Source of the DNA: Dirofilaria immitis
Taxonomy: Eukaryota; Nematoda; Chromadorea; Rhabditida; Onchocercidae
Reading direction: 5' to 3'
Length of the DNA stretch: 64,000 nucleotides
NCBI GenBank assembly: GCA_024305405.1
Contig: JAKNDB010000105.1
Span: 1,364,001-1,428,000 of the forward strand
This document shows positions 1-16,800 of the stretch, piece by piece. The stretch's first letter is position 1; the number at the start of each line of letters is the position of its first letter. The translations under genes were made by a program, and so were the position numbers. The notes under the pieces were generated by a model, which was given only the letters and a program-made list of their open reading frames with translations, made no database searches and had not been told where the DNA came from.

Positions 1-259
1 AAATGAAAGTAGATATAGGGCACTATACTGATACACTGATATCAGACGAAAACAAAAATTAAGAAAAAACATTCTGCGTTATATTAGATTTAAAATTACA
101 ATATTAGATAAGAAATCGTCAAGAAATGCTTCATAAAACAGAAGTTAGCTGGTTATATGATCAAACAAAGTTATATAATAAAGGATCGCAATGATTATTA
201 ATGGATGACAACATGAATTATACAAGCTCAAACAAATTCCGATCAAATAATAAAAAGAC

Positions 260-4415
<4,156 letters not shown>

Positions 4416-4421
4416 CTGCAA
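4416..4421 (-). promoter_or_regulatory. Probable spliced-leader acceptor of spg-7
   Basis: On the minus strand ATATTGCAG directly abuts the ATG at 4415, with no coding exon visible upstream. In nematodes this arrangement usually marks spliced-leader addition. Inferred from sequence only. Confidence 0.5.
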
Positions 4422-5170
4422 TATTACCTCATTTCATTCATAATTTTTCGAAGTAAGAAAAAAATTACCTCATTGTGGACTGAACACAGTAATATTATGA
4501 TTGCTACAGCAAATCTATTTCAGGATTTTCTAAACCACGGCGTAAAGACAAAAATTAGCCAATAATTTTTCTATCCACACAAGGAAATTTGAATGGAAGT
4601 GTTTTTAAATGATAATAACCGAAAAGTGATAATTACCACATGCACAATTCCAATAATCATTCACAAAACTTGGCATATAATAGCAATTATTGCAAATCCA
4701 CTAAATATCACACATTTCTGACAAATCAATTGTCCAATTTCTCATGAAGATTATCAGCAAAGAAGAAGGAGACATACTGAAGTGCAACGATTTTAATCAT
4801 TCAGATTACTAAATAACATAGCATGACATAATGCTCCTTTTAGAGCATATCCCATGAACTATAGTGGATTCGATGTGCGGATCTGTTTCGTTAAAAGGTG
4901 TCCCATGGTGAGAGGATAGGAAGTGTCTTGATTTCCCTTATTCACGCGTTTTCTTGCCTTTTAGTTTTGTTTCGAATTGGATTTAGAAGGAGGGAAGTAC
5001 TAAAATTAAAGGGATAGTTTCAAGATTCATACAAATTGTTTTGTGACTTATAATTGCCGGTATTTCATGACTGGAAGTCTAAGTTCTTCAAACTTCAACC
5101 TCAGTTTAGAAGTTTGGATGGATTTCAGATAGATAGGTTTTTTTTTTTAGTAAATCTTCAGTATTAATTA
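4422..5170. promoter_or_regulatory. Divergent promoter region spg-7 / BOLA1
   Basis: About 0.75 kb between the divergent starts of spg-7 (-) and the BolA gene (+). I see no coding exon here. Regulatory elements of both mitochondrial genes presumably lie in this stretch, but no specific site is recognised. Confidence 0.4.
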
Positions 5171-5176
5171 TTTTAG
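5171..5176 (+). promoter_or_regulatory. Probable spliced-leader acceptor of BOLA1 gene
   Basis: TTATTTTAG ends at 5176, 23 bases before the start ATG. No upstream coding exon is visible, so it is read as a trans-splice acceptor. An ordinary 5'UTR intron is the alternative. Confidence 0.45.
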
Positions 5177-5199
5177 AACGACTGAATTCTAATTACACA

Positions 5200-6221
5200 A
5201 TGTTGCTAAACAAAGGAGCAATTCACACATGTGTCGCATGGCATGGTCCTGTGAAAGATCGGATTATACAAAGGCTTCGTACAGAATTTAAGGTTTTTTT
5301 GACAATAAAAATAAAGACGAAAAATTGAATTCTAAGCATAGAAATATAGAAATTAACTTCAATTTCACGAAACTAACTTCAATGTCAAAAAAATGGATTA
5401 GTCATAATAATAGTAAAAGATAGTTTGAGTTTGCGCTAGCACGAACTAATTTGACGATAAATATTGTTGAGATTGTGTAGTATTTCATGATTTCGTGGAT
5501 TAGTTATTTGAAGACTATTCGTTTTAGCCTACGCATTTGAAAGTGGAGTGTGAAAGTCGAAATCATGCAGGTCAGGTTGACGATGAAAGACATTTTTATG
5601 TACAGATTGCATCCAATAATTTTGAAGCATTGCAAACCGTACAGGTAAGGATATGTGATATGTTAGCAAAATAATTGCTATAGTTAGTTCAAATTTTTGA
5701 TTATTGAAAATTTTTGTTCTAATTATTGTAGAAGAATTGGAATTAAAATACTATATAATTCAATTATATACCATTAAATAGTTTTTGCTTAATCGTCGAC
5801 CAAGACCAAGATTCATATAAATTGTCTTGTGATTTATAACTGGCCAGGTATTCTGTAGCTTGGTAATTGTAGTAATTTTTTTATATATAAAATATCTTTG
5901 AAAGTTTTTCGTCACAGTATACTGAGATTTATGGTAAAACTCAGTGCACTATTCAATTAGAGGTAATTACCAATCCATACGTTTACCACATTCATCAACT
6001 CATTAGATAGAATGTTTTATTAGTCCCTTCGCATCAATTTTCATACCTGCCGATACCTAACTCATTTCTCTGTGTTACAGATGCATCGTCTTATCAATAA
6101 TTGTTTGCGGGAAGAACTGGCAGGACCAGTGCATGCCCTTCGTATCGATGCTTATGCTACATCACAATTCAGTAATGATTCATCAACGACTCCACCAAAA
6201 TGCGCTCAAAATCGTACATAA
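5200..6221 (+). CDS. BOLA1: BolA-like protein, BOLA1 type
   Basis: Small mitochondrial factor that works with monothiol glutaredoxin in iron-sulfur cluster handling. Three exons, 5200-5292, 5528-5644 and 6081-6221, join in phase to 116 residues, a normal length for the family. Exon 1 gives GPVKDRIIQRLRTEF. Exon 2 gives the central strand with CESRNHAG and ERHFYVQIAS; the family usually has ESxxHxxPxxxETHFxV. Exon 3 gives the helix with RLINNCLREELAGPVHALRI. The GPVHAL ending is characteristic of BOLA1 rather than BOLA2 or BOLA3. The start ATG is the first after a TTTTAG acceptor at 5171-5176, so the transcript is probably trans-spliced. No frame break was found. The C-terminal tail (SSTTPPKCAQNRT) is not conserved. 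Confidence 0.93.
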
Positions 6222-7390
6222 TATTATGTACTTTATGCAATTACTGCAGTAAGGATTGATGATGTTTGATGTTAAGATGGATATGTTACAAATGTAATAG
6301 GATAAAACGGAAAAATTGACGTGCTTTGATGTAACATATCTTTTTATCAAATCATATTTGAAAGTCCATAGTTTATTTGGAGATCACATATAATGTTATC
6401 ATCGGACTGATATTTTCGTAACACTATGCAGAACAATGATCACGATTGAGTTAATAAGGAGTACAAATAAAGAATTATATGCAGTAAACATCACTGTCTC
6501 AAGTTGGAGGCACATTTGATAAGATTATTAACCTCTTGATCATAAATATAATGTTGGTTAAACCATATTATTAGTTTTCTTGAATTAGTAATCAACTCTA
6601 CACATCACCAGCTATTTGACACGAATTCAGCTAGGATAAAGTAAGTTGGAATGGCTTAGATGATATTGAATTAGAGAATATTTTCTGCATTTCAAAATTG
6701 ATTGTGTTACTGAAAAAACTCATACAGTATTATGCAGAGATTTTAAATTGAAAATTCATCGAGTAATACCTTAACAGGCATTACCTATAATTATAAATGA
6801 TTCAGTGGCATTGTTATTCTTTTTCTCTTTTTTAATCCATATATCCAGTTGTAACAATATTAACAATTATAATCCGAATATTTTCAAGATTTATTATGTT
6901 AGCCGTTACAATGTATCAGTTTAGTTGTTCCAGTATTAATAATAAATGAATAAAAAGATATTTATACCTTACTCAACTCACGGTACTCTGGACCATTGTT
7001 TTGAGGTCAACTCATTCTGACAAGAAATGACAGTATGAGACGGCAACAATTCATAACGCCCCTTCCAACTTTTCAAGAATCTTAAGTGGCACGGAATGCG
7101 AGATTTGTTGATTAATGAAGGTGCCCTTCGGACGTTAGTATTTTGCTGTAATTGGGATGTTTAGTAGATAGAATAGACCAGAATAAGATTTAAGACATTT
7201 AAGAACTCATCATTTTATTATGATATGTTTCCGTTTTCATTTTGAATTATACAGATTATGCTCATTAATTCAACTTCTATCATATATTCTGTTGGATGTT
7301 TTATCGTACTTGCTATCATTGTAGATGGAAGAAGCGACTTAATTATTTCTTCTTGACTTGAATTCAACTACTTCTAGGTTTAATTGTCGT
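6222..7390. other. Intergenic, BOLA1 to GHITM
   Basis: A+T-rich spacer. An AATAAA at about 6466-6471, 245 bases after the BOLA1 stop, is a possible polyadenylation signal. I see no exon or RNA gene. The 3'UTR of BOLA1 and the promoter of GHITM should lie here. Confidence 0.4.
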
Positions 7391-7394
7391 AGCA

Positions 7395-10270
7395 ATGTTA
7401 TCGAGATTATTTTGCGGATCATCATCCCTGCACCTCTCCAGCAACTTTGCTGTATCGCTTCGTTATTTTTCGAAAACGACCTACAATGCTGTTCGATATG
7501 CTGAACGTCGAGTTGCTGAAGGAGTTAGTCGTTGAACTGAAAATTCATTCTTTGCTGAAAATTGGAAATTAAGCGAGCAGTGACTCGTCGTCGTAAAATG
7601 CTTCATTAAAACCAAGTGCCAGATATTCCAATTTGTCGTATAACAACGAGAAGTCCATTTAAAGTTGTAGATTTGATTTTTGATCAGAATTCTAGTAGGT
7701 ATTATTGCCGTTGATACTCACTCTTTCTCTTTCCATGGTGATTATTTTCCAGTTATGAAACTCATATTTTTCTTATATTAGTATTATCATTCGTTATTTA
7801 AAAAGTTATTGAAAAACTGATATTATTATTTTTTTAGAATTACGGTATTGGAAGCGCTACACGTAAAACATTGAAAGAACGTCTTATGGGGCCTACTACA
7901 GGAAAACGTTCGTGGAATTTTTACAGCATAAGGGATACCATTCTTAAGATTGTTTTTTTTCCTTAACTCAATTTTTTCTTATTTTAGCATATTTGTACGG
8001 GAGTGCAGCTGTAGCTGGAGCATCACTACTTGGGATCGGTGCTCTATGCTATTATGGACTGGGTCTCTCGAAAGAAGGTCAGAGCATTTTAATGCAATCA
8101 GGGTTAGTTCTTTTTCTGTAGAAAAATTTTTCCTTACACTGGATTATTTGAAATGTAAGATGTGAAATTCTTTTGCGCTAACTTAATCTTCTATCAATTT
8201 TTTTATTTTATTCAGTTCTATTTTTTCTTTCATTTGCCACGGTTTCTCTTGTATTTCTAGAAAAATGACATAAAAATACACAGCGTTTTACTTTTGGAAA
8301 AGCAGGATAACTGTATTTTCTTTACTTATTATGGTCCTTGTAAATATGTCTTATTTCTATATAGACGTTATCGTTTTTTGCTTGTGATTCGAAGATTTGA
8401 GATTTCTACAAATGTAAAGAAAATCAAGGCGGTTGTTGAAAAATGAGATTGTACATGATAAATAATGAAAGGAAGTGATTGGAAACTAGGAAGGCAGTAT
8501 CTTAAGTAATAAAATGCACAAAAGATTTAGAACTTGGCCAGCATATGTGCGCGATCGTATAAAGACAACATATGGATATTTGTTTGCATCACTTAGTATA
8601 ACAATAGCTTCAGCTATGGCGACATCCAGATCATTTCAGATTTCGCGTTTGATGATGGGAGTATGCTCATATTTCGTTTTCATTGGTTTTTCTTTTTAAA
8701 TATGACTTTTTTCAATTGCTTAATTTTTTTAATTGAAATAATATAAGCAAACGATCCGTGATTGCAAAAATTTATTCCAAATACTGAAATTGTTTATGAT
8801 TGATACTATAGTTCTTTTAATGGGTTACTTTGGTGAAAATTAAATTTATTCTGCTGTTTTCATTCACCGTTCTTTAAATTTAGTCGCCACTCATCTCAAT
8901 GGCTGTTGTAATCGCAAGCAGTGTCGCAGTATCATTAATCGATTACGACAATACATTATTGAAACATGCAGCTTGGATTCTGCATGCTAGTTTGATGGGT
9001 GCTTTTATAGGACCAGTCTGTTTGATGGGTGGTCCTTTAGCTATGCGAGCTGCATGGTATACTGCAGCTATTGTCGCAGGTAACTTTTTTAAAGTTATAA
9101 AAAAAGTTTTTAAAGATAGGATCGTATTTTGAAAAATTTTAACTGGAAGTGAAATAAAAAAATTTCACTATTTTAATATTGCATTAATTTTTATTACTTC
9201 AATTTAAGAAAAAGTGTTATGCAGTTAATTTTTATTGTGTGTTATTAATTGCTCGATTTTATTTCCACACTATAGTATAAAACATAAAAATTTTGTTGCG
9301 AATCGTCATTGATGTTAATTCTGCCGACAAATAATTAGTGTTGTTATTGAGAGTTAAATATTAAACATTTTTTAGGAAAAAGGTTACTAAAATTATTAAT
9401 AAACAAAGTTTAAATCAATTGTTCATAGAACTTTGCTTGATTTTTTCATTTTCGTTGAACCAAAAGCATTAAATCGAAGGCTTTCAGGGCTGTCAACAAT
9501 TGCTTTCACAGCACCTACTGAGAAGTTTCTAATGATGGGGGCGCCTTAGCTATGGCGCTTGGTGTAGTTTTGCATCGTCCATTGGAACTTTTTTCTTCCT
9601 CCAACATCTGCGCTGGGTGCAAGTATATCTTGTGGATTATTTTTTATGAAGTTAATTTTCACAAAATAAAACTCTTATCTTCGATTTACATTACATTAAA
9701 TAATATTCAGTTATATATTCAATTCGTATCAAGAGTTTTTGATGTTTTCAGGTTTAATGTCGATCTCGCTTTATGGCGGTCTAATTCTTTTTCATTGTTT
9801 TTGCTGTTTGACACACAATTTGTTATAAAACGGGCGCAAATGTATCCGATTTCGGGCACAAGTGAAGAGCAAATCTACCAACCCGGATATTATGGCAATA
9901 TTGGTGCTGGTTATTATGATATTGTTACACCAAAAATGCGTCGATTTGATCCTATCAACGCGTAAGTTTATTTCGTGATTTTTATGTTTAAACATTGAAG
10001 ACTGTTATTTGCAGGACACCGCTTTATGGATGAGGTTATATAGTGTTGTTTGCAGGACACCGCTTTATGGATGAGGTTATATAGCATACAAATATAAATG
10101 CATGTTTTTGTTTTTATTACAAAGCTTAAAAAAGCAGATATTATTATAAATTGAAAACATGTTACCATAAATGGCATTTCAGACAGTTGTCGATTTACGC
10201 AGATGTCTTGAACATTTTTATTCGATTGGCAACAGTAATGATGGGCATTCAGAATGGCAGAAAACGATAA
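7395..10270 (+). CDS. GHITM: GHITM/TMBIM5, mitochondrial Bax-inhibitor-family protein
   Basis: Multi-pass inner-membrane protein of the TMBIM family, involved in crista structure and cation/proton exchange. Eight exons: 7395-7523, 7838-7907, 7988-8102, 8531-8660, 8884-9079, 9488-9622, 9752-9961, 10183-10270. The product is about 358 residues, compared with 345 in human. The N-terminus looks like a mitochondrial presequence (MLSRLFCGSSS, basic and serine-rich). Recognisable blocks are GIGALCYYGLGLS, WPAYVRDRIKTTYGYL, LKHAAWILHASLMGAF, GGPLAMRAAWYTAAIVAG, LSTIAFTAPTEKFLMMGAP, LFDTQFVIKRAQMYP and the ending SIYADVLNIFIRLATVM. Four frame breaks, each curable by one added base, fall at about 9547, 9570, 9596 and 9793, all in the last third. 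The donor at 7908 (GTTCGT) is weak, so the exon 2 end is less certain. Exon 8 begins after CATTTCAG at 10182. Confidence 0.93.
10008..10084 (+). repeat. Two tandem copies of a 36-bp block in the last GHITM intron
   Basis: Identical 36-bp blocks at 10008-10043 and 10049-10084, period 41, each starting with TTTGCAG followed by GACACCGC. Each copy contains a perfect-looking 3' splice site. Joined to exon 7 in phase, either one would reach an in-frame TGA after a few codons, so they are decoys relative to the acceptor at 10182. Confidence 0.9.
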
Positions 10271-11299
10271 TTAGCTGCTTCATTTTAATTTACAATATTT
10301 CGTTGCATTATTGATAAAATATTATGGAGTCATAGTATTTGTAAAAAAACTATGGTAACAAAAACTGGCTAATATTGTAATTTTATTCCTTTTCTTTTTC
10401 AAAAGTGATATCCATATATCCAATTCTTCAGATTTTTCTTTCATAAGATTCATTTACAGTGATCATATTAATGAATCCTTTTCATCAATATAGCATATTT
10501 TGGTTATTTTTATCGATATAAAAATACCTGAATAATTTATATATTGGCCATGCTTCCATTGAAATATGACTTCTCTTATACTCAGTCCTTCCTTAGATTT
10601 ACTTAATTTTCTTTAAACTTGGATTGTTTTCAAAATCAAATAAGCGACTCGAGACTTCTTTGCTAAATACTGTAAAGAAAGAAGTTTCATATGTGCGAAA
10701 ATAAAATAGATTGTAAATAAAAATTGCTCGTGATTAAGTGAAAGATTATTTGAATATTGATGCAAAGCATTGGCAAATTTTGCATCATGGAAACAAATAA
10801 CGAGAACATTAGATAACATATATCTAGTCATAAACATATTTCTGGAAAAATTTGCAGGAATAATCTTTCATTAATTTAGTGTCTAAATTTAAGACATGCC
10901 TTTCAATGCAAGACTTAGTTTTGTAAATCATATTACACACGATCGTTTGGTTGGGGAATGCGTTGCGTGCGTTGAACAATGATTCATGAAATCAACCTAA
11001 AAAAAGTTAGAAAGAACTGTTCAATGGGTTACATAAGTTAATATCCAATGAATGTAATAAGGATTCGTTAATATATTGTAGCTTGAATTAGAATTACTTC
11101 TATGTGTGTTAACTATAGTCTCGTTCTATTCGTCCAATTCTTATACATTAGTAGAAAAAAAATTTGGAAAAACGATTTGTTTCCCTAGAAGCAGTCCCTA
11201 TTTAGGCCGTCATTATGGATTCGGTTAGCTATTGTACCGATATATGATTACTCCTGATCACGTTTTGATAGAAGATGGTTACTTTTGATGCATTTATTG
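10271..11299. other. Intergenic, no gene seen
   Basis: About 1 kb of A+T-rich sequence after the GHITM stop. Only short chance frames are present. I see no exon with family similarity, no RNA gene and no clear repeat. Confidence 0.4.
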
Positions 11300-12514
11300 G
11301 AAAAAAGGAATTAATTCCTTCTTTCTGTTTTCTTCAGAATAGGAGGAGAGAAATCTCTTCTATATTTGTTGTTGATTGGAGATTGCTAACTATAGATTGG
11401 TCGTTTTTAGCTATTGTGACTATAGGATTGAACTCGAGCTGACATCAAGTAACTTCTCCCGAGTAACTGTCGAGTTGTTTTTGTCAAATTCTTCGAGTAA
11501 CGTTTTAAGTAACTCCTTTAGCTACGAATTCCCTCATTTATGTATTCTTGGCACTGCTTCCTGATGGATTTACCTCACTTTGTTGATCAGTGAATCGAGT
11601 ACTTTGTAATAAACATCATCTTTATCCTTTCAGTTCGTTGACCTCTATATAACTTTGGCGCGCTACTTAAACTTTAACGTTCCCTGTACACTATGATTTT
11701 TTCTTTGTTTACAATACTTGCCGTCTCGCTATTTGATCTTCTTAACATTTCTATCTATATACAACTAGTTACATCTTTCGGCTGATATCTTCATCGTTTT
11801 CTTGGACGAAATGCGAGGGTATTGATCGCAGTCATAAATATCATGTTTAATTATCATCAAGTCGACAAATTTAAAAGTTGTACTATCGATCAAAATGATC
11901 ACTGAAGTACCAATCAAATAAGTTAAATTGCAATCATCTCTCAAGTTTTATAATTTTATTTCTTGCGTAAGCTCATTCACCACAGTTTCACTCATAAAAG
12001 TGTCAAACAGATGGAGGAACAGATTCAATTTTTAGAAGTCATAGCATCATGTGGCCACCGAATTATTAATGATTGCTTTAGATTTTACATATTTTACTAC
12101 GGAAAGCAAAACAACGAAGCATTTATGTTGAGATTCAAATTTCAACATCAGTCTTTTTCCTTTGTGATCTCTTCCTATATTTCAGATAGGCAAATTGATA
12201 TTTATTTTTACGTCACTTGTTTAAAGTGCTATGCATTTATCACATTGCTGAGAAACTTCGTGTCTCCAAAGTTTACCTTCTGGATATCCTATCTTTTTTT
12301 GCGATTTAAATAGAAAGAATGTTTTCACTCTAATGTCGGAAATACATGCCTAGCGATAGTCTTTGATTGGTAGCTTGGAAATGATAAACTATTTATCATT
12401 GATATTCGGAGAAGGAAAAAATCAGAACCTTGTTAAACATAGGAAGGATTTCCTAATTTTAGATCTCTATATGTATGAAAGAAATCTTTTTTATTGACAA
12501 ATTACTTGATCCAT
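11300..12514. repeat. Long direct repeat, copy 1
   Basis: A core of 1,076 bp (11439-12514) matches 18878-19953 in the same orientation with about three substitutions seen by eye (near 11813, 12475 and 12509). The ~75 bp just left of it (about 11307-11376) also matches the left of copy 2, but only at roughly 80 percent. A plus-strand frame of 116 codons (11963-12313) is identical in both copies but has no ATG and no recognised domain. On the minus strand over about 11435-11625 a single frame reads as coding-like residues (LLKTLLEEFDKNNSTVTREK) broken by stops, which suggests a decayed protein, perhaps from a retroelement. No terminal inverted repeats or target-site duplications are evident. 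Confidence 0.85.
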
Positions 12515-13875
12515 CTTAATAAATTATCGTATTTCCCGTGGTAGTTCATATGTTCCGATCAGTTTATGCAAAATTGTAGAGAGTAAATATTTCGTTAATT
12601 GAGAGCATGTTTAATACATTTATCTCTTAATATTGTATATATTTTTTCATCTTGCTTAAAAAGACATGCTATTGTAGCAATGTTGATAATTCGTGAATGT
12701 AATGATTTGAATTAAATTTGAACGATTATTGATGGTATATTTTATTGAAATTTCATAGATTTTCGTTCCTGATGCTTATTTTTATTTTTTTCCCTTGTGA
12801 AAGGAAAATTCCTAATTTTACTTCAAAAGTTATAGAAAGTTATTGTGATGAGTTATTATAATATAAATAATCAGTAGCGAGTTTTTTTTTGGATAATTCT
12901 TCAATGATTAAGCGTCAACATGCAAATTTATCCGAATTATGCTTCTGCAATATTGTTATTCACAAGATTCAAGTCTTTTTCGACCCAGTAGATCTATAAT
13001 TTTGATGAGAAATATTTTTATTTTCCCGCTGAAATCGTAAATGATCATATACCTATTTGCTTTTATCATATTCTTCAACATTTTTGCACAGCACAATTTG
13101 TGTAAAATATTGATAATGTGACGAATGTAGCTAAAACTGGCGATTTCCAAAGTATTCCTGTTTTAAATATTCCTAAGAAAATAACGGTCGAATTTTGGCG
13201 AGGATACGATCGAAAGTATCAAAAGCGGAAGAGAAGAGTAAATTTTGAAAAACATGAATAAAAACTAAATAAATTAATACAGCTGGTAGGGTGTTCATCA
13301 AACAGGATTTAAAAAAAAGAAAAATTGAAATGGAGGAAGAAATGGCACTTCGATGATGTGATTGAGAAAAGAAGCATGAAGGAATGTGAATCAAATTTCA
13401 CCCACAACAATAACTTGGCATCAACAACATTGTGTTAGAGATGATTTATCCACAGTGTAGGAAAAGCAGAATGCTATATAATTTCGAAAAATTTCGTGAA
13501 AATTATAATTAGAAATTCTGAGTTTCATGAAGACTGTTTCAATCATCAAACGATTTTTATTTAGATAATCTGTCCTATTGCACGCTCATGACGTACTTTT
13601 CATATTGAGGAATAAACTGTGACATCAGCTCATTCTCTCTGGAAATCAAATTGCGTTTGCTTTAGATTAAATAATTTTAGTGAATTAAAAGTTTCAAAAT
13701 TCTTAATCTTTTTCAAAAATTTGCTTTTCTGTTAAGTTCCAGAATCTTGTGATATTTGCGATAATTTTATATCAAATTTTATTAGTAATCATCTATGCTA
13801 TTAAAAATGATTTAAAGAATAAAGATGTAATTCAATTTCTTGTATTAAATGCTTCAAAAAATAAAAATATTAGTA
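12515..13875. other. Intergenic, no gene seen
   Basis: A+T-rich spacer between repeat copy 1 and the 3' end of the Ig-like gene. Short open frames are present on both strands, but none has splice-consistent or family-like features. Confidence 0.4.
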
Positions 13876-16800
13876 TCATTTAACATAAAAACAGTATATA
13901 TATACATGCATAATATGATAGGACGAGTCTGATTTGTACCAACATATTAAAATGATAATTATTGAAAGTACGATAAACGTTGGTGTCATGAGTATTACTG
14001 CTCTGATAATATAATTGAGACGTACTTCATTATCAACTATTTTGTATCTTGCCATAGACTCCTGTAATAATGTTTTCTCTGGTAATTTGCTTTTCATTTA
14101 AATAATCTTGTCTGCGTGTGTATACATGTAAAATTGTTTCATTAGGCTAAATAATAAGAAATTTTTGGACTAGATATTTATTAATCGGCTTATTGGCTTC
14201 AAATTTCCTAAACCTATTAAAATTGACACTTGGGATTTAAATATCTGGGAAAAAGTTGCGTTGTAATTCAGCTGAAATCGTATATCACGACAAATTTTGA
14301 ATTTAAATTTCATAATACCTTGTAAATATTAAATTGTTTTCCAGATTCAGCAATCTTTTTATAAAGCATTAACACAAATTTTTTGAGATACTGTTTTTTG
14401 TATCTCCTGACATCCATGTAGCTACTATAATTTAAAAATTATGGATTTTCCCGTGTGAAAAATATGGATGCATTTCTACAGACGCCTTTGTTTTGTAGTA
14501 TCAATAAAGTTTCCGTGCTGAGATCGAGATTTTGTGATTAAAAATTTTTTTATTTTAATAATACTACTAGTTTCCTATAACAGAAAACTCTTTGAAAATT
14601 AATTAAATATATTGTTAGCAAAAAAAATGACTGCTTTTACCAGCGTCTTGCTATCAATGCATACATCATTAAATAATTGACAATATTTGAAGATTCTTTC
14701 GATGTTGGTAGAAAGCTGTAAGAAAATTTCTATCCCAGGTTCAATATCTCAGAATATTATTCTACTTGCCTTTCCTCAAATCTCGCAATACAGTACCACT
14801 TCATTTGTCTGGGTATTGTTTGATACTTTGCAATATAAGACAAGTCTTGCAATAAATAAATATTTCGGAAATTCTTTTTATAAACTTCCATGAAATTGAT
14901 ATCATATTTTCTCGGTTCGAGCAACCCAAATGTGTGATGACTCGTGTTCGTATGAATTTCTGTAAAATAATGACTTTCTCACAACAATTTACTTTTATAT
15001 TAATCATGCGTAAAACTTTAATTTAATCGTTAAAATTTGATAGATACTAGAAATATTGAAATAATTAAAGTATGAAAATGAACTGCGATAATAAAATCAC
15101 GCTTATTAGAATTTCCGTATGCTTTCCAAGAATTTTTGGTTCAAACGCCAAATCCACTAGTGATAAAATGAAGTTCTATTTTTTAATTTAAAATGAATAT
15201 TTTCATTTTTATCGTATCTTATACAAAAAGTATTGACATAATATGCTAGCGATTACTGTTCATCCTTTATAATACAATTTTCAATAGTATTCTGGAAATT
15301 AGAAATCTGAATTATTGAAAATAAGCAATTCTGCTTTCAAAAGCTTAGTTATATAAATTTGATCTCTTTCTCATCGGTTTATAATAGTGAACAATTTTAA
15401 AATCGAAGTCATTAACCAATAGTTAAGTAATCAGCTGATTGATTTTTTATTGAATATCTCTTCGAAAAAAACTCTTGTATAATAAAAAAATAAAATGCTT
15501 CAAAAGAAGGATTAGATTAGAACCTGTCATACAAACCATTATTGGCAAGTTGTTCCACATAAACATTGTCAAAAACATTCATCTCATAGAAGCCTGCATC
15601 ATCAGATATGTTTTTGATAACGAGGATGACGTCACTGTTCTCTTTTAGAAATAACGATTCGCTATTTGTCCTGGAAATTTTTTATTTAAATTAATACAGT
15701 AGCGTTTACTTTCAATGAAAAATATAGGCCGTATTTTGTTACATAAATCTTTTATTGCAGTCAATTTCAAAGCAACATTTCCGTTACAAGATGTGAATTA
15801 CGGTAGTGTTCGATTCAGTACTTATCTGTAGCGGATTAAATCAGCTTTTAAAAATCACTTGCTGACTGAGTTCGAAACTAGAAGAATTGTTACTCAGATA
15901 TCTTAATTTAAACGACCTGATAAGTTTTATATGACGATCGTTGTTGAAATAGTTAATTTTTTCAAACTTGTTATTCGATACGGCACAGAAAAAGCTGAAA
16001 CCCTTGTCGAATTGTATCAAATTAGTGCATGCCCTTCGCTGTTCATAAACAAATAAAAGTTGATTATAATCCGCGTTACAATACAATAATTTTCCTATAA
16101 ATTATGTATATGTAATACATCCTTTCTCTGAAAATATCATATTAATATTGTTATCAAAAGTAAAAATGAATAATTTTCCCAAGAAGATAACATGAACGCA
16201 TCAGTCACAATGCCAGGTGAGTGTCTATAGTAAATTCAGAAGCTACATGTTTAAGTGGATGAAAACTTTTAAAATGTGATGAGCAACTTTGCGAATTATT
16301 TGACAGAGAATTGTAATAGAGTTGTTGACTGATAAATCTTGTCATTAATAAAAATGTAGATTAATTGAAACAACTTTATTTTACACCAATAAATCACAAA
16401 ATTGCTGCATTGAAAATGTTGTAGTCGCTAGTAACAATAGTATTACAATTGTTTTCAAAAAGAACTTGCTCACCTTCACTTTTACAAAATTTTTCAATAA
16501 TACCAATATCTTTGCAAATAATTTTTAAATAAATTATTTCTTTTAGCAACTTTTAAGCAACATACCACTAAATTTCCAAATACAATTTACAGAAATCGCA
16601 AAGCGCATTTGACGTAAAAAAACACAATTATCTTTTTATTTTGCAAAATATGGACATTGACACCGTAGCAAGCTTTCTTTCGGTCTGAATCAATCATTTT
16701 TAATTCTTTCAGAAAATTTGAATTTGATATCTGAAAACCGTTATGGCATATAATGGATGAAAAATAAAAAGAATGCAAGTTTCTGTGGCGGCGTACAGAA

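Noticed and set aside
9488..9961. GHITM as a pseudogene because of four frame breaks
   Set aside because: Residues on both sides of every break remain highly conserved, splice sites are intact, and the same one-sided run errors occur in neighbouring genes.
5200..10270. BOLA1 and GHITM as an operon
   Set aside because: The gap is about 1.17 kb and nothing marks a downstream trans-splice site of operon type. Not excluded, but unsupported.
11963..12313. 116-codon frame in the repeat as a real gene, also at 19402-19752
   Set aside because: No ATG, no domain and no splice context. It is identical in both copies simply because the repeat is recent.
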